The notes: generated by a model not told the origin, from the sequence alone. A DNA stretch of 12,506 nucleotides from Candidatus Kaiserbacteria bacterium (GCA_011052355.1 DRJB01000033.1:1-12506), one strand, 5' to 3'. Counted from the first letter of the stretch, positions 6,592 to 12,285 are shown. Made by a program: numbers and translations.

Positions 6592-7269
6592 ATGGGGACA
6601 CTTTTTGTGGTGGCAACACCAATTGGGAATTTGGGTGATATCACTTTTCGTGCGATTGAAGCGCTCAAGAGTGTTGAGGTGATTGCGTGCGAAGACACGC
6701 GCGTAACCGCACGGTTGCTCGCGCGCTATGAGATAAAAAAGCCATTGGTGATTTTCCACGCACACAATGCGCGCGCCTCCGGCGCGCGCATTCTTGGGCT
6801 TTTGTCGCAAGGAAAGAATGTTGCACTTGTAACTGATGCGGGCACGCCTGGTGTAAGCGACCCGGGCAACGAACTTGTTGCGTCTGTGCGCCATGAATTG
6901 CCGGATGCGCGCATTGAAGTTATTCCGGGAGCATCGGCACTCACGGCTGCTCTTTCAATTGCGGGCGCTCCCACGTCCACTTTTATCTTTCTTGGATTTC
7001 TCCCACACAAAAAAGGACGTAAGAAATTATTTGAAGAAATTGCAAATGCACCGCGCCCGATAGTGTTTTATGAATCACCTCACCGCATACTTAAAACACT
7101 CTCTACACTTGCAGACACACTCTCGCCACAACACACAGTTACCGTTGCGCGAGAGCTGACAAAAATACACGAGTCGGTTGTCATAGGGTCAGCGAAAGAA
7201 GTTGAAGCGCATTTTATCTCCGCTTCGCAAGAGGTTAGGGGCGAGTTTGTGCTTATCATCACTCATTGA
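6592..7269 (+). CDS. rsmI: 16S rRNA (cytidine(1402)-2'-O)-methyltransferase RsmI
   Basis: RsmI methylates the 2'-OH of C1402 in 16S rRNA with S-adenosylmethionine, helping decoding fidelity at the P site. Conserved blocks from the ATG at 6592 are: MGTLFVVATPIGNLGDIT (1-18), CEDTR (33-37), HAHN (56-59), VALVTDAGTPGVSDPG (77-92, SAM region), VIPGASALTAAL (110-121), FLGFLPHKKGR (133-143), FYESPHRI (159-166) and VARELTKIHE (185-194). At 225 aa it is shorter than the 286-aa E. coli enzyme because the C-terminal extension is missing, as in many members. A GTG at 6583 would add three residues (MVC) that are not family-like. No Shine-Dalgarno is visible. A perfect hairpin covers residues 59-67 and an imperfect one lies at 6698-6725. 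The TGA stop forms part of the extended -10 of the next gene. Confidence 0.95.
   Translation: MGTLFVVATPIGNLGDITFRAIEALKSVEVIACEDTRVTARLLARYEIKKPLVIFHAHNARASGARILGLLSQGKNVALVTDAGTPGVSDPGNELVASVRHELPDARIEVIPGASALTAALSIAGAPTSTFIFLGFLPHKKGRKKLFEEIANAPRPIVFYESPHRILKTLSTLADTLSPQHTVTVARELTKIHESVVIGSAKEVEAHFISASQEVRGEFVLIITH
6698..6725. repeat. Imperfect inverted repeat (quasi-palindrome) inside rsmI
   Basis: CGCGCG (6698-6703) pairs with CGCGCG (6720-6725), and AACCG (6705-6709) with CGGTT (6712-6716); an asymmetric internal loop of T against GCT separates the two stems. It encodes TRVTARLLAR, part of the conserved EDTR region. It may be a precursor or a decayed form of the perfect repeats nearby. 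Confidence 0.6.
6766..6792. repeat. Inverted repeat inside rsmI, 12-bp stem, loop TCC
   Basis: Arms 6766-6777 and 6781-6792 (AATGCGCGCGCC and complement) are perfect. It encodes NARASGARI between the conserved HN and the VALVTDAGTP block. From memory of E. coli RsmI the distance between those landmarks is identical, so this is a rewritten stretch, not an inserted one. Confidence 0.88.
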
Positions 7270-7275
7270 TATACT
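7267..7275 (+). promoter_or_regulatory. Extended -10 overlapping the rsmI stop codon
   Basis: TGATATACT fits TGnTATAnT; its TGA is the stop of rsmI. The next ATG (7293) lies 17 bases further, giving a predicted leader of about 10 bases. No clear -35 is visible inside rsmI. Confidence 0.4.
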
Positions 7276-7292
7276 GAATAGACACACTAGAC

Positions 7293-7547
7293 ATGTCATC
7301 TGAAAGTACACTCATTTTGTTCGGTTTACTCGTTGTTATAACGCCCTATAGCGGTGTGCCGACGTTTTGGTATACATACATACTTCCGATACTCGGTATC
7401 GTCATTATAGGCATTGGTTTTTTATTCCGCTCACGGCGCATCGCCTCCCAAAACGACACAACGCAGACAATGTCACAGACATCTCCATCCCCGTCTGTGA
7501 ATGAATCAGAAGAATCGCAACACAAGGATCCTTCCCCCCTCTCGTAG
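7293..7547 (+). CDS. Small hypothetical membrane protein, 84 aa
   Basis: Unrecognised. Residues about 6-18 and 26-46 are hydrophobic (LILFGLLVVIT; WYTYILPILGIVIIGIGFLF) and look like one or two membrane helices, followed by the basic stop-transfer SRRIAS and a 35-residue polar tail rich in Ser, Gln, Thr and Pro that should be disordered. Positive charges after the second helix place the tail in the cytoplasm. It begins 23 bases after rsmI behind an extended -10 box, with no Shine-Dalgarno. It could be a small envelope protein; no partner can be inferred from the neighbours. Confidence 0.7.
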   Translation: MSSESTLILFGLLVVITPYSGVPTFWYTYILPILGIVIIGIGFLFRSRRIASQNDTTQTMSQTSPSPSVNESEESQHKDPSPLS

Positions 7548-7613
7548 TATTTATTTTCCTTATTCTACACAAAAAATTTTACTCACACATTGCGAGATAT
7601 GCGGGTATACTGA

Positions 7614-7622
7614 TGCTATAGT
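7614..7622 (+). promoter_or_regulatory. Extended -10 promoter before the ATPase gene
   Basis: TGCTATAGT fits TGnTATAnT and ends 6 bases before the ATG at 7629, so the transcript would begin at the start codon. A second box TATACT is at 7606-7611. The 81-base gap from 7548 is T-rich (TTTATTTTCCTTATTC) with no stem-loop that I can support. Confidence 0.5.
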
Positions 7623-7628
7623 TATAGT

Positions 7629-9554
7629 ATGAACAATCCGGACAAAGTAACTTATTTTGCCGCAACGAATGCTCGCGGTGTTTCGGTGCCGTTTGGCATT
7701 AAGCAGGAAGACCGATCCAAGCATATGTATGTCATTGGAAAGACCGGCATGGGTAAATCCACCATGCTTGAGAATATGGCAATTCAAGATATTCGCAATG
7801 GTGAGGGGCTGGCATTTATTGACCCGCACGGTGCATCGGCGGAAAGAATTCTTGATTACATTCCTCCCGAAAGAGTAAATGACGTGGTATATTTTGCGCC
7901 GTTTGATCTTGAACAACCGATTGCATTTAACATCATGGAAGATATCGGCTACGACAAGCGCCACCTGGTTGTTTCCGGACTGATGGCAACTTTCAAAAAG
8001 GTATGGATTGATGCGTGGAGCGCACGTATGGAATACATTTTGAGTAACACACTTCTTGCACTTCTTGAATACCCGGGCTCCACATTGCTTGATGTAAACC
8101 GCATGTATACGAACAAGGAATATCGTAAACAGGTGGTTGATAATTTGAAAGACCCACTCGTGAAGGATTTTTGGATGAAAGAATTCACCAACTATACGGA
8201 CCGCTACACGCAAGAGGCGACACCGGCAATACAAAATAAAATCGGTCAATTTACCAATAATCCGCTCATTAGAAATATCATCGGTCAAAAAACTTCCTCG
8301 TTTGATATTAGAGATATGATGGATAAACAAAAAATCCTCATCGTGAATCTTTCAAAAGGGCTCGTGGGCGATACCAATATGCTTTTGTTGGGCTCCATGC
8401 TCACCACGCATATTTTTCTTGCCGCTATGAGCAGGGCGGACAGCAGAATTTCCGTTGGTAAGGATGTGCCACCATTTTTCTTTTATGTTGATGAGTTTCA
8501 AAATTTCGCAACCGAATCATTTTCCGAGATTCTTTCAGAGGCACGAAAATATAAACTGGATTTAATTATTGCGCACCAATATGTTGAGCAAATGCAGGAG
8601 GAAGTGCGCGCGGCGGTGTTTGGAAACGTGGGCACTACGATTGCTTTTCGTGTTGGTCCGTTTGATGCGGAAGTATTGGAGACGATATTTATGCCGGAGT
8701 TTACAAAAGAAGATTTGGTGAATCTTGGGTTTGCACATATTTATTTATCACTCATGATTGACGGTGTCGGTTCGCGTCCGTTCTCTGCGATAACCATTCC
8801 GCCAATTGAGCCACCACCGCGCATTTATATGCAAGAGGTGATACAAGCATCGCGCACGCAGTTTGGTCGTCCGCGCAAAGAAGTGGAGGATGCTATTGCC
8901 GCTGTTCTTGCCGGAGCCGGAATACCTAAATCTTCTGAATCGCCACGTGCACCACGCGAGCTACGGGCATCGCGCAGTGGTAGAGAAAACAAGGCGAACG
9001 CGCGCGAAGCGCGCTCGCCATACGACAGGGGTGATGCGAGGGAAACCCGCGCAATGCCCGCGCGTGCACACGATTCGTTTGTAAACCCACGTAATCCGTT
9101 TGCGAAAGAAAAACACAATATGCCTGAGGACGCAATGAAGGAACACAGTGCGTATGGTGCGCATAATGTGCACGGTGAACGAAATGTTTCGCGGACAAAG
9201 AAAGACAATGTCGGTGCATCGTTGCGCGATGTTATCGCTTCCGTAACAAATGTATCTCGTGAAGATGAGCAAAGAAGAAGAATGCAAAACCAGAGCACAT
9301 TAAAACAGACACTTTCTGATGTGCTGGAGAACGCCGGAGGGAGAGCCGGTGCCCCTGTCGCCGAAGGCGACAGGGGCACCGGCGTGGCTAATACTCGCGC
9401 CGCAGGAGCGAGTATTAGCGGGGGCGTAACAGCCAAACGTGCGGTTCCCAGCAATACCACACCAAAAAAAGAACCACACAAAGATGAGCTCGCGCCAAAA
9501 CCATTTGAGATATCCGAGCGAAAACTAAAAGATATTCTCAATGGACGTTCATAA
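7629..9554 (+). CDS. TraG/VirD4-type ATPase (type IV secretion coupling-like), soluble form
   Basis: This is an AAA+/RecA-like motor of the VirB4/TraG/TrwB superfamily. Walker A is GKTGMGKST (37-45). LAFIDPHGASAERIL (61-75) follows as in DNA-pumping and conjugation ATPases. The central region has KILIVNLSKGLVG (235-247), Walker B FFFYVDEFQNF (283-293), then LSEARKYKLDLIIAHQY (302-318) and GNVGTTIAFRVG (332-343), which are standard for TraG-like proteins. Unlike classical VirD4/TraG it lacks N-terminal membrane helices. The ATPase core ends near residue 400; 430-625 is a low-complexity Arg/Ala/Glu/Ser tail coded partly by palindromes (455-464, 573-597), ending in a conserved-looking FEISERKLKDIL. 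No relaxase or T4SS channel gene is in the window, so its substrate could be DNA or protein. It overlaps the LTD-PKD gene by 14 nt, implying coupled translation. Confidence 0.87.
   Translation: MNNPDKVTYFAATNARGVSVPFGIKQEDRSKHMYVIGKTGMGKSTMLENMAIQDIRNGEGLAFIDPHGASAERILDYIPPERVNDVVYFAPFDLEQPIAFNIMEDIGYDKRHLVVSGLMATFKKVWIDAWSARMEYILSNTLLALLEYPGSTLLDVNRMYTNKEYRKQVVDNLKDPLVKDFWMKEFTNYTDRYTQEATPAIQNKIGQFTNNPLIRNIIGQKTSSFDIRDMMDKQKILIVNLSKGLVGDTNMLLLGSMLTTHIFLAAMSRADSRISVGKDVPPFFFYVDEFQNFATESFSEILSEARKYKLDLIIAHQYVEQMQEEVRAAVFGNVGTTIAFRVGPFDAEVLETIFMPEFTKEDLVNLGFAHIYLSLMIDGVGSRPFSAITIPPIEPPPRIYMQEVIQASRTQFGRPRKEVEDAIAAVLAGAGIPKSSESPRAPRELRASRSGRENKANAREARSPYDRGDARETRAMPARAHDSFVNPRNPFAKEKHNMPEDAMKEHSAYGAHNVHGERNVSRTKKDNVGASLRDVIASVTNVSREDEQRRRMQNQSTLKQTLSDVLENAGGRAGAPVAEGDRGTGVANTRAAGASISGGVTAKRAVPSNTTPKKEPHKDELAPKPFEISERKLKDILNGRS
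8993..9019. repeat. Near-perfect inverted repeat in the ATPase tail
   Basis: Arms 8993-9003 and 9009-9019 pair over 10 of 11 positions (one A-C mismatch at 8998/9014), with a 5-base loop. It encodes KANAREARSP-like sequence (residues 455-464) at the start of the low-complexity tail. Confidence 0.7.
9345..9383. repeat. Inverted repeat in the ATPase tail, 18-bp stem, loop GAA
   Basis: Arms 9345-9362 and 9366-9383 are perfect reverse complements. The DNA hairpin apex GCC-GAA-GGC has a GNA-type triloop, a class known for unusual stability. It encodes AGAPVAEGDRGTG (residues 573-585). It is followed after three bases by another hairpin. Confidence 0.93.
9387..9419. repeat. Inverted repeat in the ATPase tail, 12-bp stem
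   Basis: Arms 9387-9398 (GCTAATACTCGC) and 9408-9419 are perfect, with a 9-base loop that can pair two more C-G positions. It encodes ANTRAAGASIS (587-597). The arm sequence is unrelated to that of the hairpin three bases upstream. Confidence 0.9.
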
Positions 9555-11160
9555 ATATCTTATTATCGCGTGCGTGTTGGCACTAACTCCTTCGTTTGTA
9601 TATGCTGCCGGTACGGTACGTATCAATGAAATAGCATGGATGGGAACAAAAAAGAGTGCGGATGCAGAATGGATAGAGCTTTTTAATATCGACACCGCGA
9701 AAGTTTCACTTAATGGATGGACATTGAAAACAAAAGATGGTTCGCCGGACATCCACTTTTCCTCAAAAGATACCATAAGCCCGCAGGGGTATTTTCTACT
9801 TGAGCGCACTAGTGATAAAACAGTGCCTGACATTAAAGCAGACAAAATATACACCGGAAGTCTTAAAAATGCCGGAGAAACACTTATATTGACCAATTCT
9901 GCATCCACCACCGTGGACACGGTGGTGGGAGGTAAAAACTGGTGCATAGTTGGTGGGAATAATACTACAAAACAAACAGCTCAGCGCACAGCGACGGGCT
10001 GGATAACCGCAACAGGAACACCGCGTAAAGCAAATGCAACTGTGGGAACAGTACCGTCGTGTGCGACAATTCAGGGCAGCAGTGGCGCCGGCGGAGCCGG
10101 CGCCACTGCTGCCACCGCAACCACCACCACCGATGCGCCGCCCTCTGCAGAGGGCGGCGCATCCAACACCGCAACCACCACCACACCGGTTACCACCACC
10201 TCATATTCCGGACATTATGGACCACCGGAGTTTGAACCAGTTCCGCCAGTGTTTATTTCCATTGGAAATAATATAGATACCGTTGCCGGAGCCGATGTTC
10301 GTTTTGGGGCGGTGGTAACCGACAAGGTGGGGAAGCAATATACATCTGCAATTGTGTATTGGGCTTTTGGAGATGGTTCAAAGGCAACCGGCACGAGTGT
10401 TTTTAAGAATTATCGCGCGCCGGGCACCTATGCAGTGGTTGCAAATGCGGTGCAAGGATTGGGCAGTGGGGAAGATGACATGATTGTAACGGTACGTAAC
10501 GCACATGTTTCCATGCCGAGCATTTCCGCGCACGGTATTACTTTGCGAAATGATACGCCATATCGTTTGGATATGTCATTGTGGAAATTGCGCGCGGGAA
10601 CCACTACTTTTGCATTTCCACGGCACACGGTCATATTGCCGAACACCTCTGTGCTTTTCCCGAGAGATATCACAAAACTTTCAGTCACAAATGATACGGA
10701 ATTATTATATCCAAATGGTAAAGAGGTAGCGCGCCATGCTCCGTCCAACGCAAGAGTGAAGCGCATCATGTCCGACACAAGGAAACTTTCCTTAGTGCAT
10801 GTTCGTTATAGTACGGTACAGGGAGGAGAGAAGGGAAATAGTGGTACGGTACGGCAAAAGATTATTCGCTCACATAATGCAACATCTGCGTATGACACTA
10901 AAGCGTCAATAGCCCCCACGCCGGCGACACAAATCGCCGGCGTGGGGGCTCTCGTTGCCAGAGCGTCTGAGAGTAGGCGCGCCGCCCACCCGGCGCGCCT
11001 ACCGGCAACATCCACGTCATCTATTATCCTCAACCGCACATCCACTTCGGCAACGACATCACCGCAAACCTCTTTCACTCATAGATTTCTTTCGTCTGCG
11101 TGGACACTTCCACTGTTACTCGTGTTAATTCTATCGGCGGGATTTCTTATGTTCCTGTAA
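9541..11160 (+). CDS. Secreted lamin-tail-domain / PKD-domain surface protein, 539 aa
   Basis: Residues 5-22 form a signal peptide (HKYLIIACVLALTPSFVYA, likely cut after Ala22). Residues about 25-165 match the lamin tail domain, with INEIAWMG, AEWIELFN, LNGWTLKTKDG, PQGYFLLER and AGETLILTN. A Thr/Ala linker (178-222) follows, coded partly by palindromes. Residues about 236-320 form a PKD domain with the typical YWAFGDGS (273-280) and GTYAVVANAV. Residues 325-400 resemble a second, degenerate lamin tail domain (ITLRNDTPYRLDMSLWKLRAGT, TVILPNTSVLF). A low-complexity stalk (about 430-515) precedes a C-terminal membrane helix TLPLLLVLILSAGFLMFL (522-539). The protein should be held to the outside of the membrane by its C-terminus. 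LTD and PKD domains serve adhesion or protein-protein contacts; no enzyme site is seen. The start overlaps the ATPase stop by 14 nt. Confidence 0.87.
   Translation: MDVHKYLIIACVLALTPSFVYAAGTVRINEIAWMGTKKSADAEWIELFNIDTAKVSLNGWTLKTKDGSPDIHFSSKDTISPQGYFLLERTSDKTVPDIKADKIYTGSLKNAGETLILTNSASTTVDTVVGGKNWCIVGGNNTTKQTAQRTATGWITATGTPRKANATVGTVPSCATIQGSSGAGGAGATAATATTTTDAPPSAEGGASNTATTTTPVTTTSYSGHYGPPEFEPVPPVFISIGNNIDTVAGADVRFGAVVTDKVGKQYTSAIVYWAFGDGSKATGTSVFKNYRAPGTYAVVANAVQGLGSGEDDMIVTVRNAHVSMPSISAHGITLRNDTPYRLDMSLWKLRAGTTTFAFPRHTVILPNTSVLFPRDITKLSVTNDTELLYPNGKEVARHAPSNARVKRIMSDTRKLSLVHVRYSTVQGGEKGNSGTVRQKIIRSHNATSAYDTKASIAPTPATQIAGVGALVARASESRRAAHPARLPATSTSSIILNRTSTSATTSPQTSFTHRFLSSAWTLPLLLVLILSAGFLMFL
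9905..9928. repeat. Inverted repeat in the first LTD domain, 11-bp stem
   Basis: Arms 9905-9915 (CCACCACCGTG) and 9918-9928 are perfect around GA, so the practical loop is GGAC with a 10-bp stem. It encodes STTVDTVVG (122-130), a beta-hairpin-like turn in the LTD domain where such residues are ordinary. Confidence 0.8.
10075..10113. repeat. Inverted repeat in the Thr-rich linker, 18-bp stem, loop GGA
   Basis: Arms 10075-10092 and 10096-10113 are perfect; the apex is GGC-GGA-GCC, again a GNA triloop. It encodes GSSGAGGAGATAA (179-191), a flexible linker after the first LTD domain. Confidence 0.93.
10113..10184. repeat. 18-bp direct repeats flanking the second linker palindrome
   Basis: The 18-base sequence CACCGCAACCACCACCAC occurs at 10113-10130 and again at 10167-10184, a 54-base (18-codon) offset, each encoding Thr-Ala-Thr-Thr-Thr-Thr-like sequence. 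Between them lies the 32-bp palindrome 10132-10163. This looks either like a duplication or like a palindrome placed inside a repetitive Thr tract. Confidence 0.85.
10132..10163. repeat. 32-bp perfect palindrome in the Thr-rich linker
   Basis: The stretch equals its reverse complement with centre CTGCAG (between 10147 and 10148). The first 16 bases are GATGCGCCGCCCTCTG. It encodes DAPPSAEGGAS (198-208), splitting two Thr-rich blocks, and starts exactly on a codon boundary. Confidence 0.93.
10911..10950. repeat. Inverted repeat in the stalk of the LTD-PKD protein, 17-bp stem
   Basis: Arms 10911-10927 (AGCCCCCACGCCGGCGA) and 10934-10950 are perfect, loop CACAAA. It encodes IAPTPATQIAGVGA (457-470) in the low-complexity stalk between the second LTD-like region and the membrane anchor. 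Confidence 0.93.
10973..11002. repeat. Inverted repeat in the stalk, 12-bp stem
   Basis: Arms 10973-10984 (GTAGGCGCGCCG) and 10991-11002 are perfect, loop CCCACC. It encodes RRAAHPARLP-like sequence (478-488), 22 bases after the previous hairpin and with unrelated arms. Confidence 0.9.
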
Positions 11161-11177
11161 AGAAAGATATTCCTCTC

Positions 11178-11221
11178 ATACCACACCATGCGGAAGTTCG
11201 GCTTCCCATATGGTGTGGTAT
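11178..11221. terminator. Hairpin after the LTD-PKD gene, possible terminator
   Basis: Outer arms 11178-11189 (ATACCACACCAT) and 11210-11221 pair perfectly; after an internal loop, GGAAG (11192-11196) pairs with CTTCC (11202-11206) around a TTCGG loop. It begins 17 bases after the stop. Only a weak AT-rich stretch (ATTTAATATC) follows, so termination strength is uncertain. The 3' arm also contains the promoter candidate of the next gene. Confidence 0.55.
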
Positions 11222-11224
11222 ATT
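11216..11224 (+). promoter_or_regulatory. Extended -10 within the hairpin arm, before the 306-aa gene
   Basis: TGGTATATT fits TGnTATAnT and ends 7 bases before the ATG at 11232, predicting a leaderless transcript. Six of its nine bases lie in the 3' arm of the hairpin. Confidence 0.4.
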
Positions 11225-11231
11225 TAATATC

Positions 11232-12152
11232 ATGGAACACAAACCGATTAGAGGTGATGAATCTCCAATACGTCTAGAATCTCGCAGAGGAAAAGAGATG
11301 GAGAATATATATCAGCAAGAAGTAGCCGAGGGTGCAAGCATAGTTAAAAGAGAAACAAATTTAAAGTCTTCAGAGGGAACAATAATTGATTATCTAAAAA
11401 ATACTGAAACCGCGGCACTGAAAAGAATGCGTGATTTAGACCCTGATAAAGGAGCAAACCTGAACGTACTCATATCCTATGTTGCGGAGAGCTGTGCGGA
11501 AACAATGTATGATTTGGGTGATGGGAAGCCACCTGTCCTTACAAGACTATCAGAAAATCTGCTCTCATCCAAAGATATTATTTTTGATGAGATGCAACGT
11601 CTATCCATGGTAAATACTCAAATTGATACTATTAATTTTAAGGAAACTGTTGCCGAGGCGCGCCTTGAGGGGCTTCGCATTGTACACAGCGGTGATAGTA
11701 GCGCTCTTGATAAAGTAAAATACTTATTTGCGCAAGAGCTTGTGCAAATGTTTTTACTTGAGGATATGGAAGTGTTGCCACAACTTAAATTATTGTTTTC
11801 TGTTGATGAAATGGCAGCTATAATAAAGAATGTTAATGAAGAGGTGAAAGAAATGGAAGAAAAAGAAGAGCTTATGTCTGGCGATGTACAGGACACAGAA
11901 GATGCGGAAGCAGACGATGAAACACACGAAGAAAAAGAATTACTGACAAGTATCGGTGTACATGGAATGATGGCGGAACGTATCGCTTCAGTCAGAAAGG
12001 AAAAAGAACAGGAGCGTCTTAATCGCGCATTTGAAGCATCTGAAAAGTTCATAGAGAGCGAGCAGGAATATACAACAGCTTTAATAAAAAAGTATGATGA
12101 CATACGCGATTTTGTTGATGATGTGTTGGACACTGGCAATATGCCAGCCTAG
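11232..12152 (+). CDS. Hypothetical acidic helical protein, 306 aa
   Basis: Unrecognised. There is no signal peptide or membrane helix. Residues 1-60 are charged and probably mostly disordered. About 75-200 is a helical region with regular hydrophobic positions (NVLISYVAESCAETMYDL, KYLFAQELVQMFLLEDMEVLPQLKLLFSVDEM). About 200-235 is very acidic (EEVKEMEEKEELMSG, DTEDAEADDETHEEKE), and 236-296 is a charged helix with coiled-coil character (MMAERIASVRKEKEQERL). I chose the ATG at 11232; reading on to a GTG at 11100 would run through the hairpin and overlap the LTD-PKD gene by 61 bases, giving 44 residues unlike the rest. Spacing of 71 bases, a hairpin and a promoter-like box suggest it is a separate transcription unit from the ATPase/LTD-PKD pair. 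Confidence 0.8.
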   Translation: MEHKPIRGDESPIRLESRRGKEMENIYQQEVAEGASIVKRETNLKSSEGTIIDYLKNTETAALKRMRDLDPDKGANLNVLISYVAESCAETMYDLGDGKPPVLTRLSENLLSSKDIIFDEMQRLSMVNTQIDTINFKETVAEARLEGLRIVHSGDSSALDKVKYLFAQELVQMFLLEDMEVLPQLKLLFSVDEMAAIIKNVNEEVKEMEEKEELMSGDVQDTEDAEADDETHEEKELLTSIGVHGMMAERIASVRKEKEQERLNRAFEASEKFIESEQEYTTALIKKYDDIRDFVDDVLDTGNMPA

Positions 12153-12175
12153 AAAATACAAAAATGTGCAGTATA

Positions 12176-12215
12176 ATACCGGGGCTTCATTAAATACTTA
12201 ATGAAGCCCCGGTAT
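12176..12215. terminator. 18-bp-stem hairpin after the 306-aa gene
   Basis: Arms 12176-12193 (ATACCGGGGCTTCATTAA) and 12198-12215 are perfect, loop ATAC. Further out, GCAGT (12168-12172) can pair with ACTGC (12219-12223). It starts 23 bases after the stop; the downstream TGCTTGTTTCTATT is moderately T-rich. A terminator for the 306-aa gene is the simplest reading. Confidence 0.7.
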
Positions 12216-12244
12216 CACACTGCTTGTTTCTATTACCATATAAC

Positions 12245-12273
12245 TTGACCGTCATCTACGATTAGATTATAAT
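12245..12273 (+). promoter_or_regulatory. Sigma-70 type promoter for the AbrB-like gene
   Basis: TTGACC (12245-12250), a 17-base spacer and TATAAT (12268-12273) form the best promoter in the window. Transcription would begin near 12280, giving a leader of about 20 bases. A second TATAAT is at 12279-12284. Confidence 0.65.
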
Positions 12274-12285
12274 GCCGTTATAATC
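12265..12285. promoter_or_regulatory. Inverted repeat over the -10 box, candidate operator
   Basis: GATTATAA (12265-12272) and TTATAATC (12278-12285) are perfect 8-bp arms around TGCCG. The repeat covers the -10 element and the expected start point of the AbrB-like gene. Proteins of this fold are dimeric and often repress their own promoters, so an autoregulatory operator is plausible; the AT-rich sequence makes chance pairing possible. Confidence 0.45.

Noticed and set aside
6519..6635. Short plus-strand frame (38 codons) between the DUF2061 gene and rsmI
   Set aside because: It overlaps the start of rsmI by 44 bases in another frame, has no recognisable feature and no ribosome-binding site.
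7560..8330. 256-aa open frame on the minus strand
   Set aside because: It lies opposite the well-supported ATPase gene, its translation is rich in Cys, His and Ile with no recognisable motif, and it looks like a shadow frame.
8825..9541. 238-aa open frame on the minus strand
   Set aside because: It mirrors the low-complexity tail of the ATPase. The Ser/Ala/Arg/Leu bias is what the complement of that GC-rich repetitive DNA would give.
4451..11002. CRISPR array
   Set aside because: The palindromes have unrelated sequences, no regular spacing, and lie in conserved reading frames.
4451..11002. Copies of one mobile palindromic element (REP, BIME or Rickettsia-type)
   Set aside because: Arms differ completely from site to site, and several sites show no extra protein length.
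11100..11231. GTG-started extension of the 306-aa protein
   Set aside because: It would overlap the previous gene by 61 bases and translate through the intergenic hairpin.
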